64,000 nt of DNA from Flavobacterium sp. MDT1-60 (GTDB taxonomy: Bacteria; Bacteroidota; Bacteroidia; Flavobacteriales; Flavobacteriaceae): contig NZ_CP062159.1 in assembly GCF_014844035.1 (NCBI RefSeq), forward strand, positions 186,001 through 250,000, written 5' to 3'. Under the pieces are notes generated by a model. It saw only the letters and a list, made by a program, of their open reading frames with translations. It did not search any database and had not been told where the DNA came from. Positions 8,758 to 18,679 of the stretch are shown here, one piece after another; positions within the stretch are counted from its first letter, which is position 1, and the number at the start of each line of letters is the position of its first letter. A program made the position numbers and the translations under genes.

Positions 8758-9858
8758 TTATAAAGTAGCCTTCTGTTTTTCTACAAAACTATTCGATTGC
8801 AGTTCTAATAATTCTGTTGCATTTTTGCGTTGCAGATCATATAAACTTTTATCTTGTGCAATATCAGCATAAACTCTATCATGCATTTCGGCGCTTGTTT
8901 TCTTGAGCAATTCACGTTGATATTTGTTTTGTTCTAACGTCGCTTTCATAGCCGTTTCAGCTTCTTCCTGTTTGATGTCAAATTCACCTTTTGGTGCTAA
9001 TAATTTGGCAATAATAGGAGAAGTTTCAATCGCCAGAAACAGTAACATTATAAAAAACGATGGCATCCATGGCAATTTATTCAAAGCATTAATTCGGGCC
9101 ATTAAGCCATCAAACCCTTCAATAATGGGTTGCGTTTGCGAAACTTTTTTATCCAAATCGGCTTGTAATTGTTTGCCTGTTTTTTCCTTCTCAGCAATTT
9201 TTGCTTCGTTGATTGTTTTTAAATCAGCAAATTCTTTTAAAGAGGCGTCGTGTTTTTCTCGTTTCTCTTTATAAACTGGTCCTTTTCCTAACCTCTTAGT
9301 TCCGGCAGTTCCTTCCGCTTCGGTAATGTAAGTGGAATATAAAGCGTTTACTTCTTTTTCTTTTTTCAGAATATCTGCTTTTAAAGAAGCAATTTCAGCT
9401 TTGTTTTTATCTAAATCCGATTTGAAATAATTCCCAACTTGTTTTTTATTGGCCAATTCCATTTCGTTTTTTTCCTTCAATAAAACGGTATTGATTTCTT
9501 TTTCAAAAATTTTAATTTCCAATGGTTTCGAAATTACGATCGCAATAATAATCGCCAATATAATTCGGGGGGTCGCTTGCAGAAATTCATCCATAAAACG
9601 ATCTCTTTTTTTGATAGTCGAAACAATAAATCGGTCTAAATTGAAGATTAACAAACTCCAGACAAATCCAAAAATTAAGGCAGGATAAATAGAATCAAAA
9701 ACAGTAAAAAGTGCGTAGGCGCTGGCAAGGAAAGCCATAACTGCGGTAAAAAAAACGGTGGCTCCAATACCAACATATTTGGTTTGTTCGCCTTCTGAAC
9801 AGCCTTCAAGAAGATCTCTGTCGGCGCCAGAACAAAGGATAAAAAATTGTTTTAACAT
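8758..9858 (-). CDS. DUF4407 family membrane protein
   Basis: Protein of 366 aa. Hydrophobic segments at about 30-50, 55-75 and 92-110 are followed by a long charged helical region (about 115-250, Lys/Glu-rich coiled coil), then another membrane segment (about 262-282) and a helical tail. This layout and the N-terminal FILCSGADRDLLEGC match the DUF4407 family of Bacteroidetes and Actinobacteria. Function is unknown, and the coiled coil suggests oligomerisation. It is the only gene on its strand in this stretch, with about 230 bp of AT-rich DNA upstream. Confidence 0.85.
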   Translation of the reverse strand: MLKQFFILCSGADRDLLEGCSEGEQTKYVGIGATVFFTAVMAFLASAYALFTVFDSIYPALIFGFVWSLLIFNLDRFIVSTIKKRDRFMDEFLQATPRIILAIIIAIVISKPLEIKIFEKEINTVLLKEKNEMELANKKQVGNYFKSDLDKNKAEIASLKADILKKEKEVNALYSTYITEAEGTAGTKRLGKGPVYKEKREKHDASLKEFADLKTINEAKIAEKEKTGKQLQADLDKKVSQTQPIIEGFDGLMARINALNKLPWMPSFFIMLLFLAIETSPIIAKLLAPKGEFDIKQEEAETAMKATLEQNKYQRELLKKTSAEMHDRVYADIAQDKSLYDLQRKNATELLELQSNSFVEKQKATL

Positions 9859-10090
9859 GATTGATGATTTTTGATTGATTGATAGGGCAAATTTAACGCC
9901 AAAAATTTAATTCTAAGGTAAATAGTTGATTTGTTTTTACTTGCGACTAGATTATTTAGGTTTAATTAAAGTTATTTAAACATTAATAAGTTTGTTTTTT
10001 ATAAGATTAATCATAACAGTATGTTAATTTCTATGAAGGGTTTTAGTAACACTAAGGTTATAGTTTCGCAACAAATCAAACTAAACCAAA

Positions 10091-12901
10091 ATGAAAAAAA
10101 TTTATTTATTACTAACTTTTATGTTATTTGCCTTTTCAGGTTATGCTCAAAAAGCGATAATTTCCGGAAAAGTATTAGATATTGATGACAAACTTCCCTT
10201 ACCAGGAGCAATGATTCAGATTGTAGGCGAAAACAAATACACTGTTTCAGATTACAATGGCCGTTTTGAATTGCTAAATATTAATGAAGGAACTTACCAG
10301 GTACAAGTAAAATATATAGGATACACCGCTATAACTCAGGAAATCAAGGTAGAAGCAGGAAAAAATAATGTTATCGATTTTGCACTTAAAACTTCAGGAA
10401 CAGAATTGAACGAAGTAGTTGTTGGAGACATTTTAAAAGGTCAGGCCAAAGCGCTGAATCAACAAAAAAATAATAAAAACATCGGAAACGTAATTTCATC
10501 GGATCAAATGGGTCGTTTTCCTGATGCTAACGTTGGAGACGCTTTAAAACGTGTTCCGGGTATCACGATGCAGAATGATCAGGGCGAGGCTCGTAACATT
10601 ATTATTAGAGGTTTAGCTCCGTCATTGAATTCAGTAACTTTAAATGGAGACCGAATTCCATCGGCAGAAGGAGACAACAGAAACGTGCAAATGGACTTGA
10701 TTCCGTCTGATATGATTTCGACTATTGAAGTAAACAAAACCTTAACTTCAGATATGGATGCCGATGCAATTGGAGGTTCTGTAAACTTAATTACAAGAGC
10801 AACTCCAAATGGCGAAAGAATTTCTGCAACACTTGCGGGAGGTTATTTGCCAATACGTGAACATGCTTCTTACACGGCAGGATTAGTTTACGGAAATCGT
10901 TTTTTAGACAATAAATTAGGAGCCGTTTTCAGCGGATCCTATAATAATGTAGATTACGGATCTGATAATATTGAAAACGAATGGGTAAAAGATGATTTCG
11001 GAAATGAATATTTACAAGCTTCTGAAGTTAGAAAATACGACGTACAACGTATTCGCCGAAGCGGTTCTGTGGCTTTAGACTATAAGTTTGATGAAAACAA
11101 TACGATTTTCGCTAATGCCATTTATAATTGGAGAGACGATAGAGAAAATCGTTTCAGAACTACTTATGATGACATCGAACCTATTTATAACGGTGAAGAA
11201 ATCACTGGTTTTGAAGGACGCGTAAAACGCCAGACAAAAGGTGGAGTTGACAATAGCAGAAACAAAAACAGAAGATTAGAAGATCAGCGTGTTCAGAATT
11301 ATTCGATTCGAGGAGAACATTTAATCAACTCTAAATTAGACTTAGACTGGTCCGCCAATTACGCAAAAGCGAGAGAATATCGCCCGGGAGAACGTTACAT
11401 CGAATACCGTCAAAAAGGCTTAGAAATGATGGAAGATTTATCTAATCCAAGATTTCCCTTAATGACAACTGTTGGCGAATCAACAGATGAATTTGAATTT
11501 GATTCTGTTACCGAAAATACAGATGAGACAAGTGAAAGTGAATTTGGAGCAAAAATTAACATTCGTTTTCCTTTCACGATTATTCCATCTGAAAAAGGGA
11601 GATTAAGAACCGGTCTTAGACTTCGCTTGAAAGAAAAAGAAAGAAATAACATGTTCTATTCTTATGAGCCAATCAATGACGGAATGGAATTATTATCTGA
11701 AATTCCAACCAGTTATTATGATGGAAAAAACTTTAATCCGGGAAGTAAATATGTACCGGGAACTTTTGCTTCGGCTAATTTTTTAGGAAGTTTAGACTTG
11801 AACAATCCTGCTTTATTTGATAAAGAAGCAAGCCCATCAGAATATCTGGCGGTTAATTACAACGCTAAGGAAAATATTTATGCGGCTTATGTAAGATGGG
11901 ATCAGGATTTTAATGACAAACTTTCGATGGTTTTAGGTTTCCGTTTAGAGAACACTCATATTGATTATACAGGAAACAGGGTTTTGGACGAAGAGGAATT
12001 AGAAAGTCAAATCAACAATACAAACTCTTACACTAATTTATTACCAAGTATTTCATTTCAATATAATGCTACAAAAGATTTAGTTTTAAGAGCGGCCGCT
12101 ACAACAGCTTTGGCCCGACCAAACTATTATGCATTGGCTCCTTATGTAAATAATATTGCTGCAGACAAAGAAATTACAGCTGGAAATCCAGATCTTGACG
12201 CAACATATTCATACAATTATGATTTCATGGCAGAGAATTATTTCAAATCAGTTGGATTAATTTCCGGAGGTGTTTTCTACAAAAGATTAAATGATTTCAT
12301 TTACAATTACAGTGATAATCAATATGACAGCGTAAAATTTGCCAGCGATTTTCCAAATCAGAACAATCCAATTCCGGTTGGTGAAAACTGGTCATTTGTC
12401 CAATCAAGAAACGGAGACAAAGTTGATGTTTACGGTTTTGAAGTTGCCTTTCAGCGTCAGTTAGATTTCTTGCCTGGTAAATTTTTGAAAGGATTTGGAA
12501 TCTATTTGAACTACACTTATACAAAATCTAAAGCAAAAGGAATTGCTGATGAAGATGGAAATGAAAGAAACGACATAAGCCTTCCGGGAACAACTCCACA
12601 TATGTTTAACGGATCATTGTCTTGGGAAAACAAACGTTTTTCTGCGAGAATTTCAACCAATTTCACATCAGATTATTTAGATGAATTGGGTTCTGAGTCT
12701 TACAAAGACAGTTATTATGACAAACAATTTTTCTTAGATGCAAATGCTTCTTATAAAATCACAAAACAACTTCGCGTTTTTGCTGAAGCCAACAACTTAA
12801 CAAACCAACCGTTGCGTTACTATCAGGGAGTTGAAGCGCACACCAAACAAGCAGAATACTATCAGGCCCGATACAATTTGGGATTGAAATTTGACTTGTA
12901 A
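10091..12901 (+). CDS. TonB-dependent receptor (phytase-linked)
   Basis: Outer-membrane receptor of 936 aa. The signal peptide (cleavage near AFSGYAQ) is followed by a carboxypeptidase-regulatory-like domain (about 22-110), the plug (about 120-240, with VGDALKRVPGITMQNDQG and IIIRGLAPSLNSVTLNGDR) and a long beta-barrel ending in NLGLKFDL with a terminal aromatic/Leu. It imports a substrate with TonB-ExbBD energy. The 72-bp gap to a phytase lipoprotein on the same strand suggests an operon for uptake of phytate or its inositol phosphate products. This substrate call rests on the neighbour, not on receptor sequence. No SusD-like gene accompanies it. Confidence 0.92.
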   Translation: MKKIYLLLTFMLFAFSGYAQKAIISGKVLDIDDKLPLPGAMIQIVGENKYTVSDYNGRFELLNINEGTYQVQVKYIGYTAITQEIKVEAGKNNVIDFALKTSGTELNEVVVGDILKGQAKALNQQKNNKNIGNVISSDQMGRFPDANVGDALKRVPGITMQNDQGEARNIIIRGLAPSLNSVTLNGDRIPSAEGDNRNVQMDLIPSDMISTIEVNKTLTSDMDADAIGGSVNLITRATPNGERISATLAGGYLPIREHASYTAGLVYGNRFLDNKLGAVFSGSYNNVDYGSDNIENEWVKDDFGNEYLQASEVRKYDVQRIRRSGSVALDYKFDENNTIFANAIYNWRDDRENRFRTTYDDIEPIYNGEEITGFEGRVKRQTKGGVDNSRNKNRRLEDQRVQNYSIRGEHLINSKLDLDWSANYAKAREYRPGERYIEYRQKGLEMMEDLSNPRFPLMTTVGESTDEFEFDSVTENTDETSESEFGAKINIRFPFTIIPSEKGRLRTGLRLRLKEKERNNMFYSYEPINDGMELLSEIPTSYYDGKNFNPGSKYVPGTFASANFLGSLDLNNPALFDKEASPSEYLAVNYNAKENIYAAYVRWDQDFNDKLSMVLGFRLENTHIDYTGNRVLDEEELESQINNTNSYTNLLPSISFQYNATKDLVLRAAATTALARPNYYALAPYVNNIAADKEITAGNPDLDATYSYNYDFMAENYFKSVGLISGGVFYKRLNDFIYNYSDNQYDSVKFASDFPNQNNPIPVGENWSFVQSRNGDKVDVYGFEVAFQRQLDFLPGKFLKGFGIYLNYTYTKSKAKGIADEDGNERNDISLPGTTPHMFNGSLSWENKRFSARISTNFTSDYLDELGSESYKDSYYDKQFFLDANASYKITKQLRVFAEANNLTNQPLRYYQGVEAHTKQAEYYQARYNLGLKFDL

Positions 12902-12973
12902 TAATCCTTTATAAAATTCTTAAATTAGACAGGGCTTATCGGTTCTGTCTAATTTTATTCAAATGAAACTCAA

Positions 12974-14029
12974 ATGAAAAATAAATCTATAATCACTTTT
13001 TTACTTTTAAGTGTTTTATTCATTTCTTGTAAAGATGATAAATTAGCGCCTGTTTCTAAAAATGCAGTTAAACCAACAACGGTTACGGAAGCTTTGCCTC
13101 ATGATACAGATGATCCTTCAATCTGGATTCATCCAACTGATGCTACAAAAAGTATTATAGTTGGAACCGATAAAGATACCGATGGCGGTTTGTACGCATT
13201 TGATTTAAATGGAAAAATTGTCGGTAAATCAGAAGTTTTAAAACGCCCGAATAATGTTGATATCGCTTATAGTTTACTAATTGATGGAAAAAAAGTGGAC
13301 ATTGCTGTTACAACAGAACGTGAAAGCAACAAAATCAGAATCTTCAGTTTGCCTGATTTAAAACCAATTGACAACGGCGGAATTCCCGTTTTTGAAAACG
13401 AAGAATTACGCGACCCAATGGGAATTGCATTGTACACACGCAAAAGCGATGGTAAAATTTTTGCCGTTGTAGGCAGAAAATCCGGACCTTCAGGGAGTTA
13501 TTTATGGCAATATGAACTTTCCGGAAACGGAAAATTTGCAACTGCAAAAGTAGTCCGCAAATTTGGCTCCTATAGCGGAAAGAAAGAAATCGAAGCTATT
13601 GCGGTTGATAACGAATTGGGAACTATTTTATATTGTGACGAGCAATTTGGAATCAGAAAATACAAAGCTGATCCTGCATTAAAAGACAATAAAGAAATGG
13701 CATTATTCGGAAAAACGGGCTTTACAGCCGATAACGAAGGAATCGCGATTTACAAAAAAACAGATTCTACAGGTTATATTTTAGTATCTAACCAGCAAGC
13801 CAATACTTTTATGGTTTATCCGAGAGAAGGTGCAAAAGGCAATGCGAATAATTATCCTTTATTGGCAGAAATTCCAACTTCAACAATTGAATGCGATGGT
13901 GCTGATGTTACCAGCATTAATTTGGGAGGAAAATATAAAAACGGACTTTTTGTAGCCATGAGCAACGGAATGACTTTTCATTATTATGCATGGGATTTGA
14001 TGCAGCAACGTATCGACGGGAAGAAATAG
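12974..14029 (+). CDS. Beta-propeller phytase, lipoprotein
   Basis: Protein of 351 aa with a lipobox ending at C19 (LFISC), so probably anchored in the outer membrane. The remainder matches beta-propeller (3-)phytases: DTDDPSIWIHP near the start, GTDKDTDGGLYAFDL, RPNNVD, DNEGIAIY and IPTSTIECDGAD provide the acidic calcium-binding and phosphate-binding residues of the six-bladed fold. It hydrolyses inositol hexakisphosphate to release phosphate. The upstream TonB receptor is the likely uptake partner. A T-rich terminator follows at 14126-14157. No clear Pho box was found upstream of the receptor. Confidence 0.9.
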   Translation: MKNKSIITFLLLSVLFISCKDDKLAPVSKNAVKPTTVTEALPHDTDDPSIWIHPTDATKSIIVGTDKDTDGGLYAFDLNGKIVGKSEVLKRPNNVDIAYSLLIDGKKVDIAVTTERESNKIRIFSLPDLKPIDNGGIPVFENEELRDPMGIALYTRKSDGKIFAVVGRKSGPSGSYLWQYELSGNGKFATAKVVRKFGSYSGKKEIEAIAVDNELGTILYCDEQFGIRKYKADPALKDNKEMALFGKTGFTADNEGIAIYKKTDSTGYILVSNQQANTFMVYPREGAKGNANNYPLLAEIPTSTIECDGADVTSINLGGKYKNGLFVAMSNGMTFHYYAWDLMQQRIDGKK

Positions 14030-14076
14030 TTTTCAGTTTTCAGTCGCAGTTTTCAGTTTCTTAACTGTGACTGAAA

Positions 14077-14120
14077 ACTGAGACTGAGACTGAGACTGAG
14101 ACTGAGACTGAGACTGAGAC
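14077..14120. repeat. GAGACT hexamer tandem repeat
   Basis: About seven uninterrupted copies of CTGAGA between the phytase stop and its terminator. They are preceded by a repeated GTTTTCAGT/ACTGAAAAC motif. The unit is a multiple of three but lies outside any frame, so length changes would affect only the 3' untranslated region. Confidence 0.9.
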
Positions 14121-14125
14121 CAAAC

Positions 14126-14157
14126 AAAAAAGCTGTTCATAACGAACAGCTTTTTTT
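14126..14157. terminator. Bidirectional terminator phytase / pckA
   Basis: AAAAAAGCTGTTC pairs with GAACAGCTTTTTT across a 5-nt loop, with flanking A and T runs, between the convergent phytase and pckA genes. Confidence 0.9.
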
Positions 14158-14178
14158 AGTTTGAATTAGTAATTTTCC

Positions 14179-15783
14179 TTATTCCGTTTTTGGCGCTCCG
14201 GCCAAGATTTCTTCGTTTGCAAACTCTTCAAATTTGGCAAAATTCGCTTTGAATTTTTGAGCCAATTCGATTGCTTTTTTATCGTACAACTCAGGATTTT
14301 CCCAAGTATTTCTAGGATTTAAAATTTCGCTTGGAACATTCGGGCAAGATTGTGGTTTTGCAATTCCAAACACTGCATGATTTTTATATTCTACGTTGTC
14401 TAATTCTCCGTTTAATGCAGCGGTAATCATGGCACGCGTGTATTTTAATTTCATACGGCTTCCTGTTCCGTAGGCTCCGCCTGTCCAACCTGTGTTGATC
14501 AGCCAAACTTTTACATTTGCATCTTTCATTTTTTTAGTCAGCATTTCTGCATAACGTGTTGGGTGCAAAGGCATAAATGGCGCTCCAAAACAAGCTGAAA
14601 AGTTAGGTTGTGGTTCTGTTACACCAGCTTCAGTTCCGGCAACTTTTGCAGTATATCCTGAAATAAAATGGTAAGCAGCCTGACCTGGAGTCAATTTTGA
14701 AATTGGAGGCAAAATTCCGAAAGAATCCGCCGTTAAGAAAAATATATTTTTAGGATTGTGGCCAATAGAACCTGGCTGAATATTATCAATATGTGTTATT
14801 GGGTAACTTACACGTGTATTTTGAGTGATCGAAACATCATCATAATCAACTTCGTTTGTTCCCGCTTTGAAAACCACATTTTCTAAAAGCGCTCCTTTTT
14901 TGATTGCTCTAAAAATGTCCGGTTCATTTTCTTCAGATAAATTAATCACTTTTGCATAACAACCGCCTTCAAAGTTAAAAACAGTGTTTTCAGCAGTCCA
15001 TCCGTGCTCGTCGTCACCAATTAATTTACGTGCAGGGTCTGCAGATAAAGTTGTTTTTCCTGTTCCTGATAATCCGAAGAAAATGGCAGTATCACCACCT
15101 TCACCAACATTGGCGCTGCAGTGCATTGGTAATGTATTTTCGAAAACCGGCAAAATGAAATTCAAGGCTGAGAAAATACCTTTTTTCATTTCTCCTGTAT
15201 ATCCTGTTCCGCCAATAAGAGCTACTTTTTTAGTAAAATCTAAAATCGCAAAATTAGACTGACGTGTTCCGTCTACAGCAGGATCTGCCATAAAACTTGG
15301 CGCACAAATTACAGTCCATTCCGGAGTAAAGTTGGCTAATTCAGACTCTTCTGGTCTTAAAAACATATTGTAGCAAAACAAATTCGACCAGGCCGTTTCT
15401 GTTACTACTCGAACATTTAATCTGTAATTGGCATCTGCACAAACGTATGAATCGCGTACAAATACTTCTTTATTTGATAAAAACTGCGTTACTTTATTAT
15501 ATAATTTTTCAAAAGCTTCTGATGAAAACGGAATATTTACATTTCCCCACCAAACTTTATCTTCAGTAATACTATCTTTTACAATAAAACGATCCTGTGG
15601 AGAACGTCCTGTAAACTCGCCTGTATTGATCGCCAATGCGCCTGTAGCGTTTTCGACACCTTGTCCTGATTGCACTGTAATAGCATGCAGTTCATCCGCA
15701 GATAATTGATAGTGAACTTTAGCATTTTCAATTCCTAATCCGTTTAACGAAATCGATTGCGAGAAAAGTGTGTTAGTGTCCAT
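14179..15783 (-). CDS. pckA: Phosphoenolpyruvate carboxykinase (ATP)
   Basis: ATP-dependent PEP carboxykinase of 534 aa, converting oxaloacetate to PEP at the entry to gluconeogenesis. Family motifs are GRSPQDRF near residue 55, the PEPCK-specific P-loop GLSGTGKTTLS (about 240), the metal-binding LIGDDEHGW (about 260), and SYPI and GYTAKVAGTE further on. I start at the ATG at 15783 (MDTNTLFSQS). The longer frame adds 14 unconserved residues. The upstream 205 bp contain no gene. Confidence 0.96.
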   Translation of the reverse strand: MDTNTLFSQSISLNGLGIENAKVHYQLSADELHAITVQSGQGVENATGALAINTGEFTGRSPQDRFIVKDSITEDKVWWGNVNIPFSSEAFEKLYNKVTQFLSNKEVFVRDSYVCADANYRLNVRVVTETAWSNLFCYNMFLRPEESELANFTPEWTVICAPSFMADPAVDGTRQSNFAILDFTKKVALIGGTGYTGEMKKGIFSALNFILPVFENTLPMHCSANVGEGGDTAIFFGLSGTGKTTLSADPARKLIGDDEHGWTAENTVFNFEGGCYAKVINLSEENEPDIFRAIKKGALLENVVFKAGTNEVDYDDVSITQNTRVSYPITHIDNIQPGSIGHNPKNIFFLTADSFGILPPISKLTPGQAAYHFISGYTAKVAGTEAGVTEPQPNFSACFGAPFMPLHPTRYAEMLTKKMKDANVKVWLINTGWTGGAYGTGSRMKLKYTRAMITAALNGELDNVEYKNHAVFGIAKPQSCPNVPSEILNPRNTWENPELYDKKAIELAQKFKANFAKFEEFANEEILAGAPKTE

Positions 15784-15988
15784 AATTTTGTAGTTGTGTA
15801 TATTATTTTTTGAGTACAAAAACATTCTTAATTCTGATTCTTAAACACTTATATTAAAGAATACTGAATTGTTATATTTTTTATCGATAACGACAAAAAG
15901 GAATAAAAATTCACAGAAGTAAAGTTTTATGTTATTTATGATACAAAATTAAAGATTAATTTTTAGATAGAATTTTTTATTCTGTATT

Positions 15989-16375
15989 TTATGATTTTTG
16001 CTTAAAAATACTAACGAATAATGCCAACCAAGCGAGAATTAATAGAAGACCGCCGAAAGGTGTTGCGAATACGATAATTTTAGAATCGAATAATGTAAGG
16101 TTTTTTGTAGCTAATAAATAGATCGAACCACTAAACAGAACGACACCGGCAACCGTTAAATTATAGATTGTTTTTAAAGCTTTAGGAGTAAACTCTTTTC
16201 GGGTTGAAAGAAAAAGCAAAAAGAAAGCATGATACATTTGGTAACGAACTCCGGTTTCAAAAGTAACCAGTTGCTCCACCGATAAATATTTTTTTAGAAG
16301 ATGTGCTCCAAAAGCTCCCAAAATAATAGCTAACATTCCAATAAATGCACCAGTGAGTATGATCCTTCTTTTCAT
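15989..16375 (-). CDS. DUF423 family membrane protein
   Basis: Protein of 128 aa with four predicted membrane helices. The opening (IGMLAIILGAFGAHLLKKYLS) and the ETGVRYQMYHAFFLL segment are typical of DUF423 (YwdK/YgdD) proteins. Function is unknown in any species. It is divergent from the saccharopine-dehydrogenase-like gene. Confidence 0.9.
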   Translation of the reverse strand: MKRRIILTGAFIGMLAIILGAFGAHLLKKYLSVEQLVTFETGVRYQMYHAFFLLFLSTRKEFTPKALKTIYNLTVAGVVLFSGSIYLLATKNLTLFDSKIIVFATPFGGLLLILAWLALFVSIFKQKS

Positions 16376-16567
16376 AATTTTCTATACTTTTAATTTTAAA
16401 ACAAAAATACTTCAAAGTATTCAAAAAGCTTTTTACTTTCTAAAATCTTTTTGCGGAAAAAGAATCCTTTACTTTTTTGTCAGAAATAAAAAAGAATTCA
16501 TTTTTTTAAATCATTTCAATTGTTATATTTGTAACAATTTAATATATTTGTGTTATATATTTAAAAC

Positions 16568-17932
16568 ATGAGAAGCATTTTAATTATCGGAGCCGGAAGA
16601 TCAGCCTCTTCCTTGATACGTTATTTACTATCAAAATCAGAAAGCGAAAATCTACATCTTATTGTAGCCGACTTATCATTGGCTTTAGCCGAAAAAAAGA
16701 CAGAAAACCATCCTAATGCTACTCCAATTGCTTTAAACATATTTGATACCGACGAAAGAAAAGCCGCGATAGAAAAAGCCTCTATCGTGATCTCGATGTT
16801 GCCGGCTCATTTACATATAGAAATTGCAAAAGATTGTCTTCAGTTCAAAAAACATCTTGTAACCGCTTCTTATATAAGTGATGCAATGCAGGCACTTGAT
16901 GAAGAAGCTAAAAAAAACAATCTGATTTTCATGAATGAAATTGGTCTTGATCCCGGGATCGATCATATGAGTGCCATGAAAGTTATTGATGAAATTAGAT
17001 CAAAGGGCGGAAATATGCTGCTTTTTGAATCGTTTTGTGGCGGCTTGGTAGCCCCGGAATCAGATAATAATTTGTGGAATTACAAATTTACCTGGGCGCC
17101 AAGAAATGTAGTATTAGCGGGTCAGGGTGGTGCAGCAAAATTTATCCAGGAAGGTACTTATAAATACATTCCATACGGAACTTTATTTCGTAGAACGGAG
17201 TTTCTTGAAGTAGAGGAATACGGTAAATTTGAAGCCTACTCCAACCGTGATTCGCTTAAGTATCGCTCTATTTATGGATTGGATGATATTCTGACTTTAT
17301 ATCGGGGAACGGTCAGAAGAGTTGGTTTTTCGAAAGCCTGGAATATGTTTGTCCAATTAGGTATGACAGACGACAGTTACATCATGGAAGATTCTGAAAA
17401 CATGAGTTACCGACAATTTACAAACTCCTTCTTGCCCTATCATCCAACAGATTCTGTTGAAATTAAAACACGATTGATTTTAAAAATTGATCAGGACGAT
17501 ATTATGTGGGACAAACTTTTGGAACTGGATTTATTTAATCCGGACAAAAAAGTGAATTTACCGAATGCCACTCCTGCTCAAATATTAGAAAAAATATTGT
17601 CTGACAGCTGGACATTAGCACCAGACGACAAAGATATGATTGTGATGTACCATAAATTCGGTTATGAATTGTATGGTGAGAAAACACAAATCGATTCGAA
17701 AATGGTTTGCATTGGAGACGACCAAACCTATACTGCGATGGCAAAAACTGTTGGACTTCCGGTGGCTATAGCTACATTATTGATTTTGAATGGAAAAATC
17801 ACAACTCCCGGTGTACAGCTTCCTATTAAGAAAGAAGTTTATTTGCCTATTTTAAAAGAATTAGAAGAGTATGGTGTTGTTTTTAACGAACAAACCATGC
17901 CTTACTTTGGATATAATCCGGACCTGTTTTAG
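16568..17932 (+). CDS. Saccharopine dehydrogenase-like oxidoreductase
   Basis: Protein of 454 aa. The Rossmann nucleotide-binding motif IGAGRSASSLI lies at about 6-16, followed by SMLPAHLHIEIAKDC and NEIGLDPGIDHMSAM, which are hallmarks of the glutamate-forming saccharopine reductase (LYS9-like) group and its C-terminal domain. In bacteria such proteins may take part in lysine degradation or related amino-acid interconversion. No lysine gene is adjacent, so pathway assignment is uncertain. The ATG is preceded by AT-rich DNA with TATATTTG about 16 bp upstream, a likely -7 element. Confidence 0.88.
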   Translation: MRSILIIGAGRSASSLIRYLLSKSESENLHLIVADLSLALAEKKTENHPNATPIALNIFDTDERKAAIEKASIVISMLPAHLHIEIAKDCLQFKKHLVTASYISDAMQALDEEAKKNNLIFMNEIGLDPGIDHMSAMKVIDEIRSKGGNMLLFESFCGGLVAPESDNNLWNYKFTWAPRNVVLAGQGGAAKFIQEGTYKYIPYGTLFRRTEFLEVEEYGKFEAYSNRDSLKYRSIYGLDDILTLYRGTVRRVGFSKAWNMFVQLGMTDDSYIMEDSENMSYRQFTNSFLPYHPTDSVEIKTRLILKIDQDDIMWDKLLELDLFNPDKKVNLPNATPAQILEKILSDSWTLAPDDKDMIVMYHKFGYELYGEKTQIDSKMVCIGDDQTYTAMAKTVGLPVAIATLLILNGKITTPGVQLPIKKEVYLPILKELEEYGVVFNEQTMPYFGYNPDLF

Positions 17933-18103
17933 TTCTGATTACTTTTTTTTTGAGAATTTTTTTTTTAGTTTTTAATTTTATCCGCTTCTATGATGCAAGA
18001 AGCGGATTTTTTATTTTTGAGGTTCAATGGTGCAGAGGCTTCTCTTTATGACTGAACCTTTGAACCTTTGTCCCTCTGCACCTTTGTTCCTTTTTTTTAA
18101 AAC

Positions 18104-18574
18104 TTATTTTGCTGCCTGAATCGTTATTGGCAAACTATACATTACCCGAACAGGACTTCCCTGATAAGTTGCAGCGGTCCATTTCGGGCTAAGTTTTAAA
18201 ACTCGAATTACCTCATCACCTATTCCGTATCCGGCATCTTTTAAGGTTTTAATATCAGATAAACTTCCATCTTTTTCAATGATGAATTGCATGTATGCTT
18301 TTCCTTCAATTTTATTTTTCACGGCATCCGTTGGTGTTTTAAAGTTAGAACCAATGAATTTATAGAACTCAGGAAGGCCTCCTGGAAATTCAGGCATATT
18401 TTCAATATCAGCCATCATGTAAAGATCTTTTTCTTTAACATCAGATTTATTAGTTAATTTCTGAGCCATAGTTTTTGTACTAAAGACAAATAATAATAAA
18501 ACATACACTACACCTACACTAAACACTTTTAGTACAGGAGCGGTATCTCCGGATTTAGCAGATAGCCCGACCAA
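18104..18574 (-). CDS. TonB C-terminal-domain protein, start unclear
   Basis: The C-terminal 105 residues resemble the TonB C-terminal domain of Bacteroidetes energy transducer family proteins (MPEFPGGLPEFYKFIGSNFK, then GKAYMQFIIEKDGS, and VRVMYSLPITI). A hydrophobic stretch ending STKTMAQ looks like a signal or anchor segment. No ATG precedes that stretch in frame; only TTG at 18572-18574 or GTG further in are available. The first 13 codons overlap a short repeat sequence (CCCGACCAAAGGGAAC inverted). The original start may have been lost by insertion, or a GTG start may be used. It could be non-functional. Confidence 0.65.
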   Translation of the reverse strand: MVGLSAKSGDTAPVLKVFSVGVVYVLLLFVFSTKTMAQKLTNKSDVKEKDLYMMADIENMPEFPGGLPEFYKFIGSNFKTPTDAVKNKIEGKAYMQFIIEKDGSLSDIKTLKDAGYGIGDEVIRVLKLSPKWTAATYQGSPVRVMYSLPITIQAAK

Positions 18575-18589
18575 AGGGAACGCCCATAA

Positions 18590-18616
18590 AAAAATCCGTT
18601 CATTTCTGAACGGATT
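18590..18616 (-). terminator. Terminator after the M20 peptidase gene
   Basis: AATCCGTTCA pairs with TGAACGGATT. Read on the minus strand it is followed by seven T residues. It separates the dipeptidase gene from the TonB-domain gene, so the two are not co-transcribed efficiently. Confidence 0.8.
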
Positions 18617-18679
18617 TAGAATATTTATAATCTTTACAAAGAATCTAAACTTAAAACTTAGCGCCTTCGTGGCAAAACC

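Noticed and set aside
8924..9274. Long frame on the plus strand opposite the DUF4407 gene
   Set aside because: The minus-strand frame has clear membrane helices, a coiled coil and family similarity. The plus frame is its shadow.
14077..14120. GAGACT hexamers as a phase-variation tract
   Set aside because: The repeat is outside any reading frame and behind the phytase stop codon, so it cannot switch a frame. A 3' UTR effect remains possible.
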